A stretch of 64,000 bases of DNA from Methylobacterium nodulans ORS 2060 (GTDB taxonomy: Bacteria > Pseudomonadota > Alphaproteobacteria > Rhizobiales > Beijerinckiaceae): the NCBI RefSeq assembly GCF_000022085.1, contig NC_011894.1, forward strand, positions 7,549,001 to 7,613,000, read 5' to 3'. Shown here piece after piece: positions 53,434 through 64,000 of the stretch. Position 1 is the first letter of the stretch. The number at the start of each line of letters is the position of its first letter. The notes below the pieces were generated by a model, which saw nothing but the letters and a program-made list of their open reading frames with translations, was not told where the DNA came from and made no database searches. Made by a program: the position numbers and the translations under genes.

Positions 53434-54378
53434 ATGCTGTCCCGCACCGCCGACAACCTCTACTGGGTCTCGCGCTACACCGAGCGCGCGGATTTCATCG
53501 CCCGGATCCTCGACGCGGCCCTGCGGCTCACAGCCCTCCCGGCCAGCTACGGCGGGGGCGAATCGAACGAATGGGGCTCGGCGCTCGCCTCCGCGGGCAG
53601 CGCCGAGATCTTTCGGCCGCTCTACGACAGCGTGAACGAGCACACGGTCCGGGACTTTCTGGCCTTCAGCCCGCACAACCCCTCGTCGATCCGCTCCTGC
53701 CTCCAGACGGCCCGCGAGAACGCCCGCAGCGTCCGCACCGCGCTCACCGGCGAGATGTGGGAATCGATCAACGAGGCGTGGCTGACCTTGCGCTCCTACG
53801 AGGGCCGGGACCTCAGCCGCGAGGAATTCGCCCGCTTCCTCGACTGGGTGAAGGGCGTGTCGCTGGCCTTCGACGGCTCGGCCTACCGCACCATGCTGCG
53901 CAACGATTCCTACTGGTTCACCCGCCTCGGCGTCGCGATCGAGCGGGCGGACAACACCGCCCGCATCCTCGACGTGAAGTACCACGTGCTGCTGCCCGAG
54001 ACGGAGCGGGTCGGCGGCAGCCTCGACTACTTCCAGTGGACGACGATCCTGCGCGAGGTGTCGGCGCTCACCGCCTATCACTGGGTCTACCGCGAGAGCA
54101 TCAAGCCGTGGCTGGTCGCCGACCTGCTCATCCTCAACCGGCAGATGCCGCGCTCGCTCGCCAATTGCTACGAGATGCTGGTGCGCCACCTCGACCTGAT
54201 CGCGGATGCCTATGGGCGCCGCGGCCCGAGCCAGCGCCTTGCCAGCAACATGCTGGCGCGGCTCGACAGGATCTCGGTGGAGGGCGTCTTCGCGGGCGGG
54301 CTGCACGAGTTCATCCAGGACTTCATCCAGGAGAACAACCGCCTCGGGGAGGCCATCACCGACCAGTATCTCGTGTGA
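53434..54378 (+). CDS. alpha-E domain protein
   Basis: 314 residues, all helical. It starts MLSRTADNLYWVSRYTERADFIARILD, the family signature, with SIRSCLQTARENARSVRTALTGEMWESINEAW and NCYEMLVRHLDLIADAYGRRGPS. Function unknown; it always accompanies the ATP-grasp protein. The ATG at 53434 fits the family N-terminus. Confidence 0.94.
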   Translation: MLSRTADNLYWVSRYTERADFIARILDAALRLTALPASYGGGESNEWGSALASAGSAEIFRPLYDSVNEHTVRDFLAFSPHNPSSIRSCLQTARENARSVRTALTGEMWESINEAWLTLRSYEGRDLSREEFARFLDWVKGVSLAFDGSAYRTMLRNDSYWFTRLGVAIERADNTARILDVKYHVLLPETERVGGSLDYFQWTTILREVSALTAYHWVYRESIKPWLVADLLILNRQMPRSLANCYEMLVRHLDLIADAYGRRGPSQRLASNMLARLDRISVEGVFAGGLHEFIQDFIQENNRLGEAITDQYLV

Positions 54379-54512
54379 CGCTTAATCCGTTGCCGGCTGC
54401 GACGCATCACCCCTCCCCGGCCGGATGCCCGGCGCGCGGTTTCGCGCTAGAGGACGGACTCCACCGTGCGGGCCGCTTCCCCCGGGAACCTCCCCCACCC
54501 TGACAGGACACC

Positions 54513-55361
54513 ATGCGCATCCGCGTCGTTCACGAGACGGCCTACGAGTACCAATCTCCGGCCCGCGGCCTGATCCAGATGCTGCGCCTCACCCCGCGCG
54601 ACCATGACGGGCAGCATGTCCGCGCGTGGCGCATCGAGCCGACGGCGGACGGGCGCCTCAGCCGCCGCAAGGACGGGTTCGGCAACATCGTCCACGTGTT
54701 CAGCGCCGACGGGCCCGAGGAATCCCTGGTGGTCCGGGTGTGCGGCGAGGTCGAGACCACCGAGACCCACGGCGTCATCCGGGGGGCCGTCGAGCGTCTG
54801 CCCGACATGTTCTACCTGCGCGAATCGCGCTTCGCGGCCGCCGATCCGGCGATTCGCGAATTCGCCGACGACATCGCCCGCAGCGAGGCCGATCCGCTGG
54901 CGCGCCTCCACGCCCTCCTGGCGGGCGTGCATCGCGAGGTGGAATACGCCCCCGGCGGGCCGACCCACTCGAACAGCACCGCCGCCGAGGCTTTCGGGCT
55001 GCGCAAGGGGGTGGGCCAGGACCTCGCCCATATCTTCCTCGCGGCGGCGCGGCACCTCGAGATCCCGGTGCGCTATGTCTCCGGCTATTACTACCGGGCC
55101 GACACGCCCGCACAGGAAGCGGGGCATGCCTGGGTCGAGGCCGCGGTGCCCGATCTCGGCTGGGTCGGCTTCGATCCGTGCTTCGGCATTTCCGCCACGG
55201 AGGCGCATCTGCGGGTGGCCGTCGGCCTCGACTACCTCGACGCCGCTCCGGTGCGCGGCAGCCGGATGGGGGGCGGCACCGAGACGATGACGGTCCGCGT
55301 GGTCGTGGACGACGTCCGCGCCCAAGTGCAGGCCCAAGCGCAGGCTCAGGCGCAGTCCTGA
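54513..55361 (+). CDS. transglutaminase-like protein, catalytic Cys replaced
   Basis: 282 residues of the bacterial transglutaminase-like group in the Anbu cluster. N-terminal domain RIRVVHETAYEYQSPARGLIQMLRLTPR. In the catalytic region the usual GVCQD motif reads GVGQDLAHIFLAAARHLEIPVRYVSGYYY, so residue 168 is Gly (GGC) where Cys is expected. The His (EAGHAWVEA) and Asp (GWVGFDP) are retained, and a Cys appears later in FDPCFG. A Gln/Ala-rich repeat ends the protein. It may be inactive or use another residue. Confidence 0.93.
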   Translation: MRIRVVHETAYEYQSPARGLIQMLRLTPRDHDGQHVRAWRIEPTADGRLSRRKDGFGNIVHVFSADGPEESLVVRVCGEVETTETHGVIRGAVERLPDMFYLRESRFAAADPAIREFADDIARSEADPLARLHALLAGVHREVEYAPGGPTHSNSTAAEAFGLRKGVGQDLAHIFLAAARHLEIPVRYVSGYYYRADTPAQEAGHAWVEAAVPDLGWVGFDPCFGISATEAHLRVAVGLDYLDAAPVRGSRMGGGTETMTVRVVVDDVRAQVQAQAQAQAQS

Positions 55362-55549
55362 CGAGTGGGGCCGGCCGTGGCGCAATTGTGACGGGACGGC
55401 GAATTCGCGGCGGCGAACGGCGGAGATCTTGCCTTGCGGCAGGCGTGACTTATGGGTGGGGGCCGGGTTACCGGCAGCCCGGCCCGGGGTCGGCGCGCGG
55501 CGACCATGGCCGCTCTGCGACGCCTTCACCTCACGCAAGACTAAGTCCG

Positions 55550-55696
55550 ATGACCGCCTTCCCGTTCGATCTCCCGCTCGCCCACTTCCTCACCATGACG
55601 GCCTCGGTGATCGCGGGCGCCCTCGTCGCCGATTCCGTGGAGACCTCGGGCCGCCGCTGGCTCGACCGGGTGCGGCGCTTCCTCGGCATTCGCTGA
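55550..55696 (+). CDS. small membrane protein
   Basis: 48 residues with one predicted helix (FLTMTASVIAGALVADSV) and a basic tail. It lies between the transglutaminase and Anbu genes on the same strand, so it may be part of that operon. Short frame, no family. Confidence 0.6.
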   Translation: MTAFPFDLPLAHFLTMTASVIAGALVADSVETSGRRWLDRVRRFLGIR

Positions 55697-55785
55697 CGAC
55701 CAGCGCTTTCAACTGGACCCGGTCCGCCGGCTTTGCGAGGGTTGGACGGACGCGCGCCGGCGGGAGCCGAGGGGAGCGCTGAGCG

Positions 55786-56538
55786 ATGACTTACTGCGTC
55801 GGGATCCTGGTCGAGGACGGCCTCGTCATGATCGCCGACACCCGCACCAATGCGGGTCTCGACGACATCTCGACCTTCCGCAAGCTGCACCTGTTCGAGG
55901 TGCCCGGCGAGCGGGTGCTCGCGCTCGCCTCGGCGGGCAATCTCTCGGTGACCCAGTCGGTCGTGGCCCTGCTTAACGAGGGCGTGGCGAACCCCGAGAC
56001 GGGCGCCGTCGAGACCATCCTGGAGGCCCCGACCATGTTTCAGGCCGCCCAGCTCATCGGCCGGGCGATCCGTCGCGTGCGGGCGATCGAGCGCGAGGGG
56101 TTCGAGGCGGCGCAGCTGCGCTTCGAGGTCACGTTCCTGTTCGGCGGCCAGATCGCCGACGGGCCGATGCGGCTCTACATGATCTACTCGGCCGGCAACT
56201 TCATGGCTTGCAGCCAGGACGCGCCCTTCCTGCAGATCGGCGAGCACAAATACGGCAAGCCCATTCTCGACCGCGCCGTCACCTTCAAGACGGACATCTA
56301 CGACGCGCTGAAGGTCGGGCTGATCTCGATGGATTCGACCATGCGCTCGAATCTGGGCGTCGGCCTGCCCATCGACCTCGCGGTGATCCGCCGCAACAGC
56401 TGCCGGACGGAGGTCGTGCACCGGATCGAGGCGGGCGAGCCCTATTTCCATGACCTGCGCGAGCGCTGGTCGGCAGCCTTGCGAGCAGCGCACCGGGCGA
56501 TCCCGCGCCCGCCCTATGGGCCGTCCGCAGGGGTGTGA
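55786..56538 (+). CDS. Anbu proteasome-like peptidase
   Basis: 250 residues. N-terminal MTYCVGILVEDGLVMIADTRTNAGLDDISTFRKLH has the Thr nucleophile (residue 2), then Asp and Lys as in proteasome beta subunits; the length matches Anbu. The cluster with ATP-grasp, alpha-E and transglutaminase-like genes is the usual Anbu neighbourhood. Its substrate is not known. Confidence 0.93.
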   Translation: MTYCVGILVEDGLVMIADTRTNAGLDDISTFRKLHLFEVPGERVLALASAGNLSVTQSVVALLNEGVANPETGAVETILEAPTMFQAAQLIGRAIRRVRAIEREGFEAAQLRFEVTFLFGGQIADGPMRLYMIYSAGNFMACSQDAPFLQIGEHKYGKPILDRAVTFKTDIYDALKVGLISMDSTMRSNLGVGLPIDLAVIRRNSCRTEVVHRIEAGEPYFHDLRERWSAALRAAHRAIPRPPYGPSAGV

Positions 56539-56677
56539 GACGGTTTCCGGTTGGTCTTTTCGAGACGAGACAAGCGCGGGGAACCCCTCTCCCGTGCGGG
56601 AGAGGGGCAGGGGTGAGGGTGGAGACGGTGCAGCAAGTATCCTGAACCGTGCCGCTGCCAGCACCACCGTCTCGGTT
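56539..56677. repeat. GAGACGGTTTCCGG-type repeat
   Basis: GAGACGGTTTCCGG(T)...GAGACGAGA...CCCCTCTCCC and a CCTCTCCCGTGCGGGAGAGG hairpin (56586..56605). The same parts build the large palindrome at 61513..61630. No gene. Confidence 0.75.
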
Positions 56678-57376
56678 TTATTCTGAAGGGTCCGGGACCC
56701 TCACGTGGGATCTTCGATCCCCATACCCCTCTCCCACTCGGAAGAGGGGATCCCGCGGTTCCCGCGCCATTGCCTTGAGCAGCGCCTGCACGGCCGCCCC
56801 CGGATCCGCTGCCCGCATCACCCCGCCCATAACGGCGACGCCAGCGGCGCCTGCCGCAAGGCAGGCCGGCGCCGTCCCCGGCTCCACGCCGCCAAGCGCG
56901 ATCACCGGCAGCCCGGTCCGAGCCGCCTGCGCGAGCGCGGCCGGCCCCAGCGCCGGGCCGTAGCCGGGCTTGCTCGCGCTCGCGAAGATCGGGCTGAGGG
57001 TCGCGTAATCGGCGCCGGCCTCCCGGGCCGCCGCGATCTCCGCGAGGCGATGGGCCGAGAGGCCGATCAGGGCCCCGGGCCCGAGCCGCGCCCGCGCCTC
57101 GGCCACCACCGCGGCCGAGGCGAGCTGCACGCCGTCCGCTCCGATCCGCGCCGCGAGATCGACGTCGCGGCCAATTGTGAGGCGCCCGCCCGCCCCCCGC
57201 ACCAGCCGGGCGAGGTCGGCCGCCAGCGCGGCGCGCTCGGCCTCCGGCAGGTCCCGGTCGCGCAGCCAGATCCAGCGGGCCCCCGCCTCCAGGGCCGCCC
57301 CGACCCGCCGCAGGAGCGGCAGGTCCGATCCGTGCCGGTCCGTGACCAAGAGGAGCCGGGCCGGAAGGCCGTTCAC
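56678..57376 (-). CDS. thiE: thiamine phosphate synthase
   Basis: 232 residues. ThiE joins the thiazole and pyrimidine halves of thiamine. TIM-barrel signs are [62 protein letters not shown] and [11 protein letters not shown]...[12 protein letters not shown]. The GTG start at 57376 overlaps the thiG stop as GTGA. The last 30 residues run into repeat DNA and may not be native. Confidence 0.92.
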
Positions 57377-58170
57377 GAGCCGACGAGGCCGAGCTGCGGG
57401 CTCGACGGCTCCGCGCGGGCGCGCCGCGGGATGCGGCCGGCACCGAAGGCGAGGCGCCCGGCCTCGACGGCATGCCGCATGGCCCGCGCCATCCGCACCG
57501 GGTCGTCGGCCTTGGCCACCGCCGTGTTGAGCAGCACGGCGGCCGCGCCGAGTTCCATGGCGATCACCGCGTCGGAGGCCGTGCCGATGCCGGCATCGAC
57601 GATCACCGGCACGGGCGAGCGGCGGCAGATCAGTTCGAGGTTGGCGGGGTTCGCCACGCCCATGCCGGAGCCGATCAGCGAGCCCATCGGCATCACGGCC
57701 GCGGCGCCGAGATCGGCGAGCCGGCTGCAGACCACCGGATCGTCGTTGCAATAGGGCAGCACCACGAAGCCCGCATCGACGAGCTGGCGCGTGGCCTCGA
57801 TCGTCTCCGCGACGTCCGGATAGAGCGTCTCGCGGTCGCCGATGACCTCGACCTTGATCCAGTTCGTGCCGAGCGCCTCGCGGGCGAGCTCGGCGGTCAT
57901 CACGGCGTCGCGGGCGGTCTCGCAGCCGGCGGTGTTCGGCAGGAAGCGGAAGCCGGACAGCAGTGAGACCGTGTCCGAGCCATGGCCGCGCAGCGACACG
58001 CGCCGGATCGACAGGGTCGCCACCTCGGCCCCGCTCGCCCGCACCGCCTCGGCCATGATGGCCTGGGTCGGGTAGCCGGCCGTGCCGATGAGGAGGCGCG
58101 AGCGCAAGGCCGTCCCGGCGATCACCAGCGGGTCGTCGGCCTCGCGGCCGAGGGGGGCGACAATGGTCAT
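57373..58170 (-). CDS. thiG: thiazole synthase
   Basis: 265 residues. ThiG forms the thiazole phosphate from deoxyxylulose phosphate, dehydroglycine and ThiS-thiocarboxylate. Conserved pieces: [55 protein letters not shown] and [22 protein letters not shown] with DAV.LNTAVA. The start at 58170 (MTIVAPLG) is preferred to an earlier ATG. Part of thiOSGE. Confidence 0.95.
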
Positions 58171-58229
58171 GATCGAACTCCTGTTACGCAATCAGCTTCG
58201 TGATGATGGCCCCGTGGTCCGGGGCGGGC

Positions 58230-58275
58230 GCCCTCAGCCGCCCTGCATGGCGGCCCTCAGCCGCCCTGCATGGCG
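58230..58275. repeat. 23-bp tandem duplication at the thiS 3' end
   Basis: Two perfect 23-bp copies (58230..58252, 58253..58275) containing the last codons of thiS. The functional stop lies in the second; the first is a non-coding echo between thiS and thiG. Confidence 0.9.
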
Positions 58276-58469
58276 CGGACGATCTCGACGCGGTCGCCCT
58301 CCGCGAGCGCAGTCGCCGCCCAGTCCTGGCGGCGCACCACCGCTCCGTTGAGGGCGATGGCGAAGCCCTGCGGTCCCGGCAGATCGAGATCCGCGGTTTC
58401 CTCGCGCCAGAGCGCATCGAGGGTGGCGGCGGCGCTCTCGCGCGCCTCGCCGTTGACGGTGAGCTTCAT
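58257..58469 (-). CDS. thiS: sulfur carrier protein ThiS
   Basis: 70 residues, ubiquitin-like, ending in the required Gly-Gly (AMQGG). The thiocarboxylate form donates sulfur to ThiG. VNGEARE and ALNGAVVRRQDWAATALAEGDRVEIV are typical. It overlaps the thiO stop by ATGA. Confidence 0.94.
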   Translation of the reverse strand: MKLTVNGEARESAAATLDALWREETADLDLPGPQGFAIALNGAVVRRQDWAATALAEGDRVEIVRAMQGG

Positions 58470-59674
58470 GGGATCCTCTGCAGGCGGCTCCCGGCGCGCG
58501 CGAAGCGGCCGAGGCCGAAGGGGGCGGCGACGGCGGGGAGCGCGCCGCCGCGGACGAGTTCGCTGATCGCGGCGGCGGTGGCCGGCGCCAGCAGGTAGCC
58601 GTTGCGGTGGTGACCGACCGCCAGGGCGAGGCCGGGCAGCGCCTCGCCGAGGATCGGCGCGTCGTCGTCGGAGGTCGGCCGGAAGCCGCTCCAGACGCCC
58701 TCGATGCTCATCTCCTCAATGCCCGGAAAGGCGCGCCGCGCGCCCTCCAGCAGGGCGAACAGGCCGCCGGCGGTCAGGGTCGGGTCGAAGCCGATCTCCT
58801 CGACGGTGGCGCCGACGATGAGCTGCCCGTCGCTCTTGGGCGCCATGTGGATCTGCTCGGTCCAGACCACATGGTCGAGCCGGCCGCTGCGCTGCGTGGT
58901 CTTGAGGGCGAGGGACTGGCCCTTCAGCGGGCGCACCGGGAGCGCCAGCTCGGGCACGAGGCTGCCCTCCCCCGCCCAGGCGCCGGAGGCGAGCACGATT
59001 GTCCCGGCCCGCACCGCGCCAGCCGCCGTCCGGACGCCGACGACGCGCCCGCCGGCCCGGTCGAGCGCCTCGACCGCGCAATCCTCGACGAGGCGCCCGC
59101 CCGCGGCGCGCAGCGCCCGCCGGAGGGCCGTCATCACGCGGGGAGGATCGACCTGATGGTCCTCGGCGCAGAACAGGCCGGCCGTGACGGTGGGGCGCAG
59201 GGACGGCTCGCGGTCGCGCACCGCCGGCCCGGAAAGCCAGGCCACGTCGAGCCCCGCCCGGCGCTGCAGCTCATGCCGGAAGCGTAAGCGTTCGACCTCG
59301 TCGCGGCCGAGCGCGATCACCAGGGTGCCCTCGCGCCGGTAGTCGATGGTGAGGCCGGACGCGGCCTCCAGGTCGTCGCGGAAGGGATGCCAGAGCCGCT
59401 GGCTCTCCAGCGCCAGGGGCAGGAGCGCATCGCCGCCCGGCTCGTGCTCGGCGGCGGCGGCCAGCATGCCGGTGGCGGCGAGGCTCGCGCCGTCGCCGGC
59501 CCGCCCCTTCTCCAGCACCGCCACGGCGAGCCCGGCTTCCGCGAGCCGCCAGCCGATCGACAGCCCGATCAGGCCGCCGCCGACCACCACGACATCGGCC
59601 CGCTCGGGCAGGCGGTCGGTGGCGGGGTCGGCCTCCGCGCCGCGGCGCCGGCCGATCGGGGATGGAGAAGACAT
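58466..59674 (-). CDS. thiO: glycine oxidase ThiO
   Basis: 402 residues. FAD-dependent oxidase that makes dehydroglycine for thiazole synthesis. FAD motif VVVVGGGLIGLSIGWRLAEAG; GDGASLAATGMLAAAAEHEP; C-terminal WSGFRPTSDDDAPILGEA and GHHRNGYLLAPATA. First gene of the operon below the TPP riboswitch. Confidence 0.94.
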   Translation of the reverse strand: MSSPSPIGRRRGAEADPATDRLPERADVVVVGGGLIGLSIGWRLAEAGLAVAVLEKGRAGDGASLAATGMLAAAAEHEPGGDALLPLALESQRLWHPFRDDLEAASGLTIDYRREGTLVIALGRDEVERLRFRHELQRRAGLDVAWLSGPAVRDREPSLRPTVTAGLFCAEDHQVDPPRVMTALRRALRAAGGRLVEDCAVEALDRAGGRVVGVRTAAGAVRAGTIVLASGAWAGEGSLVPELALPVRPLKGQSLALKTTQRSGRLDHVVWTEQIHMAPKSDGQLIVGATVEEIGFDPTLTAGGLFALLEGARRAFPGIEEMSIEGVWSGFRPTSDDDAPILGEALPGLALAVGHHRNGYLLAPATAAAISELVRGGALPAVAAPFGLGRFARAGSRLQRIP

Positions 59675-59761
59675 GAGCACCCTCGTCTCCACGGTAGCCC
59701 GTCGAGATTGGAGGTGCGCCCGCCGAAGTCCTTGAAGCGCCGGGTCCGCGGACCCCGTCCA

Positions 59762-59862
59762 ATCCCTACGCCGGTATGAGCCGGATCAGGTTCGAAGGAT
59801 TTCCGCGCTGATCGGCGGAAAGGCGCCGATCCATCGGTGTCTCAGCCCCTTGTCGGGGATCT
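59762..59862 (-). promoter_or_regulatory. TPP riboswitch
   Basis: On the minus strand: CCCCGACAAGGGGCTGAGA, a GATCGGCG...CGCCGATC variable stem, then CGAACCTGATCCGGCTCATACCGGCGTAGGGAT, all close to the THI-box consensus. It lies about 90 nt before thiO. Confidence 0.96.
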
Positions 59863-59903
59863 CCCTGGAACGCCTGGGAATGTGGGCGAGGCCCGCGCCG
59901 CCG

Positions 59904-61154
59904 TCAACCGTTCCGCGCAGGCCGATAGAGCGCGATCTCCTCGGGAAACCCGTCGAGGGGGTGGCAGCCGAGCGGCTCCGGGTCGCCCCACAGGAAGTCG
60001 ACGAAGGGCTTCGACATCAGGAGCGGCTCGTTCAGCACCTTGTTGAGCTTGGCGAGCCGGCTCGCGAGGTTCACGTCGCGCCCGATCACCGTGAAGTCGA
60101 GCCGCGCACCCGAGCCGACATTGCCGTAGGCCGCTTCGCCGTGATGCAGGGCGATCCCGGCCGCGATCCGGTCCGGGAAGCGGCCCGCGGCATTGGCCTC
60201 GTCGAGGCGCCGCAGGGCGGTCTGGGCGGCGGTGAGCGCGCTCTGAGCCGCACCGCCGAGCCCGTCGCCGGTCTCGCGGAAGATCGCGAGCAGGCCGTCG
60301 CCCATGTATTTCAGCACCTCGCCGCCCTCGCTCTCGATCGGCGGCACCAGGCAGTCGAAATAGGTGTTGAGGAGCTCGACGGAGGCTTCTGGCGTCAGCG
60401 AGGCGGTGAGTTGCGTGTAGCCGCGCATGTCGGCGAACAGGATCGCCGAGCGGATCCGCTCCACCTGCCCGCGGCGGATCGAGCCCGACAGGATCGCGTG
60501 GTGCGGCCCGTCGCCGACATAGATCCGCAGCACCTGGTCGAGCCGCGTGTTGAGGCCCCGCATCTCCATCACGGCCGACAGCGTCGGCACGATGAAGCGC
60601 AGGATGGCGAGGCTCTCGGCCGTGAAGCCCTCGGGCGAGCGCGTCGCGAAGGTCACGCCGTTGTTGGTGCCGTTGGTGAAGAACAGCGGCACCGCAAGAT
60701 AGTGCCGGTAGCCGCCGGCCTTCAGCTCCGGGATGATCGCGAAACGATCGTCCGGCGTCTCGGCGAGATCGAGGAGCAGCCATTCGCGGGTGGCGTAGAT
60801 ATGCGCGAAGGGGCTCCGGGCGAGCGCCTGATCCGACGCCTCGCCGTGCGGGAACAGGCGCAGCGACACCCCATCTTCCCGCGTCCAGAACCGGCCGACC
60901 CCGGTATATTCCGAATGAAGCGCGTCGATGGCGGTGGTCGCCCGGTCGACCGGCACGCCGAGATCGTTCAGGCGCAGGGCCAGGCCCGCGAGAACGTCGC
61001 CCGATTCGGGCAGCCTTGCGCCCTCGCTCAGCAGCCAGTCGCGCAGGGCGACGCAGGCCCGGAACAGCCCGATCGGAATGGCGCTCGCCTCGGATCCGTC
61101 CGCCTCGGCCGTCGGCAGCGGATGGGATCGGTCGGTCGGCTGGGCGTGCGGCAT
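59904..61154 (-). CDS. adenylate/guanylate cyclase
   Basis: 416 residues. A GAF-like sensor part (about 20-200: IPELKAGGYRHYLAVPLFFTNGTNNGVTFATRS) leads to a class III cyclase domain with AILFADMRGYTQL (metal Asp), KYMGDGLLAIF (metal Asp), and DFTVIGRDVNLASRL (Asp/Arg). No membrane helix. The start at 61154 is the Met after repeat-like sequence. Regulator unknown. Confidence 0.9.
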   Translation of the reverse strand: MPHAQPTDRSHPLPTAEADGSEASAIPIGLFRACVALRDWLLSEGARLPESGDVLAGLALRLNDLGVPVDRATTAIDALHSEYTGVGRFWTREDGVSLRLFPHGEASDQALARSPFAHIYATREWLLLDLAETPDDRFAIIPELKAGGYRHYLAVPLFFTNGTNNGVTFATRSPEGFTAESLAILRFIVPTLSAVMEMRGLNTRLDQVLRIYVGDGPHHAILSGSIRRGQVERIRSAILFADMRGYTQLTASLTPEASVELLNTYFDCLVPPIESEGGEVLKYMGDGLLAIFRETGDGLGGAAQSALTAAQTALRRLDEANAAGRFPDRIAAGIALHHGEAAYGNVGSGARLDFTVIGRDVNLASRLAKLNKVLNEPLLMSKPFVDFLWGDPEPLGCHPLDGFPEEIALYRPARNG

Positions 61155-61309
61155 GGGGCGGAGATGGGCAGCCCGCACGGCCAAGGCAAGGCTCCCGGTA
61201 TGCTCTTGTGGCCGATGCGGGTCTTGCCAAGGTGACGTTGCGGCGACTTGCGCATCCGCGGGCCGTCGGCGTCTGAATAGAAACTGACGTGAGTGGAATC
61301 CGCCCCGCT

Positions 61310-61470
61310 CCTCATGCTGAGGTGCTGGCGATCGCAGATCGCGCGGGCGATCGCAGATCGCGCAGGCTGCCTCGAAGCACCCCGGACCGGTGCTCCCAGC
61401 TACCACAGCCTCGGACCAGCGGTCATGCGTGCTTCGAGGGCCGGCTGCCGCCGGCCACCTCAGCATGAGG
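61310..61470. repeat. dispersed palindromic repeat
   Basis: CTCATGCTGAGGTG ... CCACCTCAGCATGAGG arms with a duplicated CGATCGCAGATCGCGC inside. Same family as 13050..13202. Confidence 0.82.
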
Positions 61471-61512
61471 GCCGGTGGGGCTGCCCCAGGCGGGAGCACT
61501 CAGTCATACGGC

Positions 61513-61630
61513 TTCCGGTCGATCCGTTCGGAGACGAGAGGGCGCGGGAACCGCGGGATCCCCTCTCCCGCACGGGAGAGGGGATCCCGCGGTTCCCGCG
61601 CCCTCTCGTCTCCGAACGGATCGACCGGAA
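61513..61630. repeat. perfect 58-bp-arm palindrome at the rpoD 3' end
   Basis: Two 58-bp arms are exact reverse complements with a 2-nt loop (61571..61572). With one mismatch the dyad extends to 61508..61635. It ends 1-7 bp from the rpoD stop. Components match the repeat at 56539. As RNA it would be a huge hairpin, acting as or replacing a terminator. Confidence 0.97.
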
Positions 61631-61636
61631 ACCGTC

Positions 61637-63634
<1,998 letters not shown>

Positions 63635-63825
63635 GATCAGCCTATGGTTCCGGTGCCGGCCCGCCCGAACGGGACAGGAGGCCCGCCTCGTCGGCACCGT
63701 GATGTACAGACGGGCAGCGGAGCCACCGGCCCAGCCGCCCTCGGATCTCGTTCCAATTGTGCAAGCAAGACGCTTGACTTATTGTTAACTATCCCGGTTC
63801 GAACCCCGAAGTCACGCCTGGCGCG

Positions 63826-64000
63826 TCAGAGGGACGCGACGCCGTCGGCCTCCTGGTCCGCATCGGCCTCGGCGGCGGCCACAAAGGCCAAGCGATCCAA
63901 CACGTCGCGAAGCCACGCGAAATTCGCCTCCGTCTCCTCCTCGGCGAGGGCGCGTTCGGCTGCCCGAAGCTCGCTATGTAGAGAGCCCGCCTTGCGGTGC
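63826..64000 (-). CDS. dnaG: probable DNA primase DnaG, C-terminal part
   Basis: The last 57 codons of a gene entering from the right. The visible end (SLHSELRAAERALAEEETEANFAWLRDVLDRLAFVAAAEADAD) is a charged helical region like the DnaB-binding C-terminus of DnaG. The dnaG-rpoD order is common in Rhizobiales. The assignment rests mostly on position. Confidence 0.7.
   Translation of the reverse strand, partial: HRKAGSLHSELRAAERALAEEETEANFAWLRDVLDRLAFVAAAEADADQEADGVASL

Noticed and set aside
63721..63800. rpoD promoter
   Set aside because: Several TTGAC-like boxes exist on both strands but no convincing -35/-10 pair at proper spacing.

Overview
The window is high-GC alphaproteobacterial chromosome, most likely Methylobacterium (Rhizobiales). 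This rests on the rpoD/dnaG neighbourhood, lexA with a GTTC-N7-GTTC box, a FixK-type box ahead of ccoGHIS, and several small proteins I associate with Methylobacterium. The genus call is from memory, not from a search.

Region 1 (1-19.1 kb) is mostly housekeeping: argD (cut by the window edge) behind a leader with a terminator-like hairpin, a RidA/GDPD pair, an alpha/beta hydrolase framed by a duplicated FixK-box promoter, the cbb3 oxidase maturation operon ccoGHIS, an HD-GYP protein, lexA, a TetR/SDR divergent pair with twin operators, a thiolase, an EmrAB-type efflux operon with an HxlR regulator, a probable MmgR-like small RNA and a DUF3597 protein.

Region 2 (19.1-24.0 kb) is accessory DNA: a Crp/Fnr regulator with a roughly 75-residue partner, small orphan genes, a CDP-diacylglycerol diphosphatase, and the frameshifted 5' stub of an integrase.

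Region 3 (24,022-47,913) is an integrated island in tRNA-Leu(TAA). It has a 21-bp core repeat at both ends, near-identical arm-type repeats 62-63 bp inside each end, and an intact tyrosine integrase next to the tRNA. The integrase stub just outside the left core shows that an earlier, related element used the same tRNA (tandem accretion). Cargo: an orphan helical protein and an HNH nuclease, a DUF1254 protein formerly coupled to a small gene now split by an IS5 element, a DEAD-like helicase, a second Crp/Fnr gene, two adjacent genes of unknown role, a serine recombinase, a pentapeptide-repeat multidomain protein, an MBL-fold protein inside 34-bp inverted repeats, and a stack of IS630, a MITE and IS1182.

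Region 4 (47.9-64 kb) returns to core genes: FAD monooxygenase/zinc-finger pair, map, radC, the Anbu cluster (ATP-grasp, alpha-E, transglutaminase-like, small membrane protein, Anbu peptidase), thiOSGE under a TPP riboswitch, an adenylate cyclase, rpoD and the 3' end of a probable dnaG. A perfect 58-bp-arm palindrome sits against the rpoD stop codon.

Most notable: the dispersed small-gene family (four copies, two beside Crp/Fnr genes), the tandem tRNA-Leu islands, the pentapeptide protein, the Cys-to-Gly change in the Anbu-cluster transglutaminase, the rpoD palindrome, and the duplicated FixK promoter.
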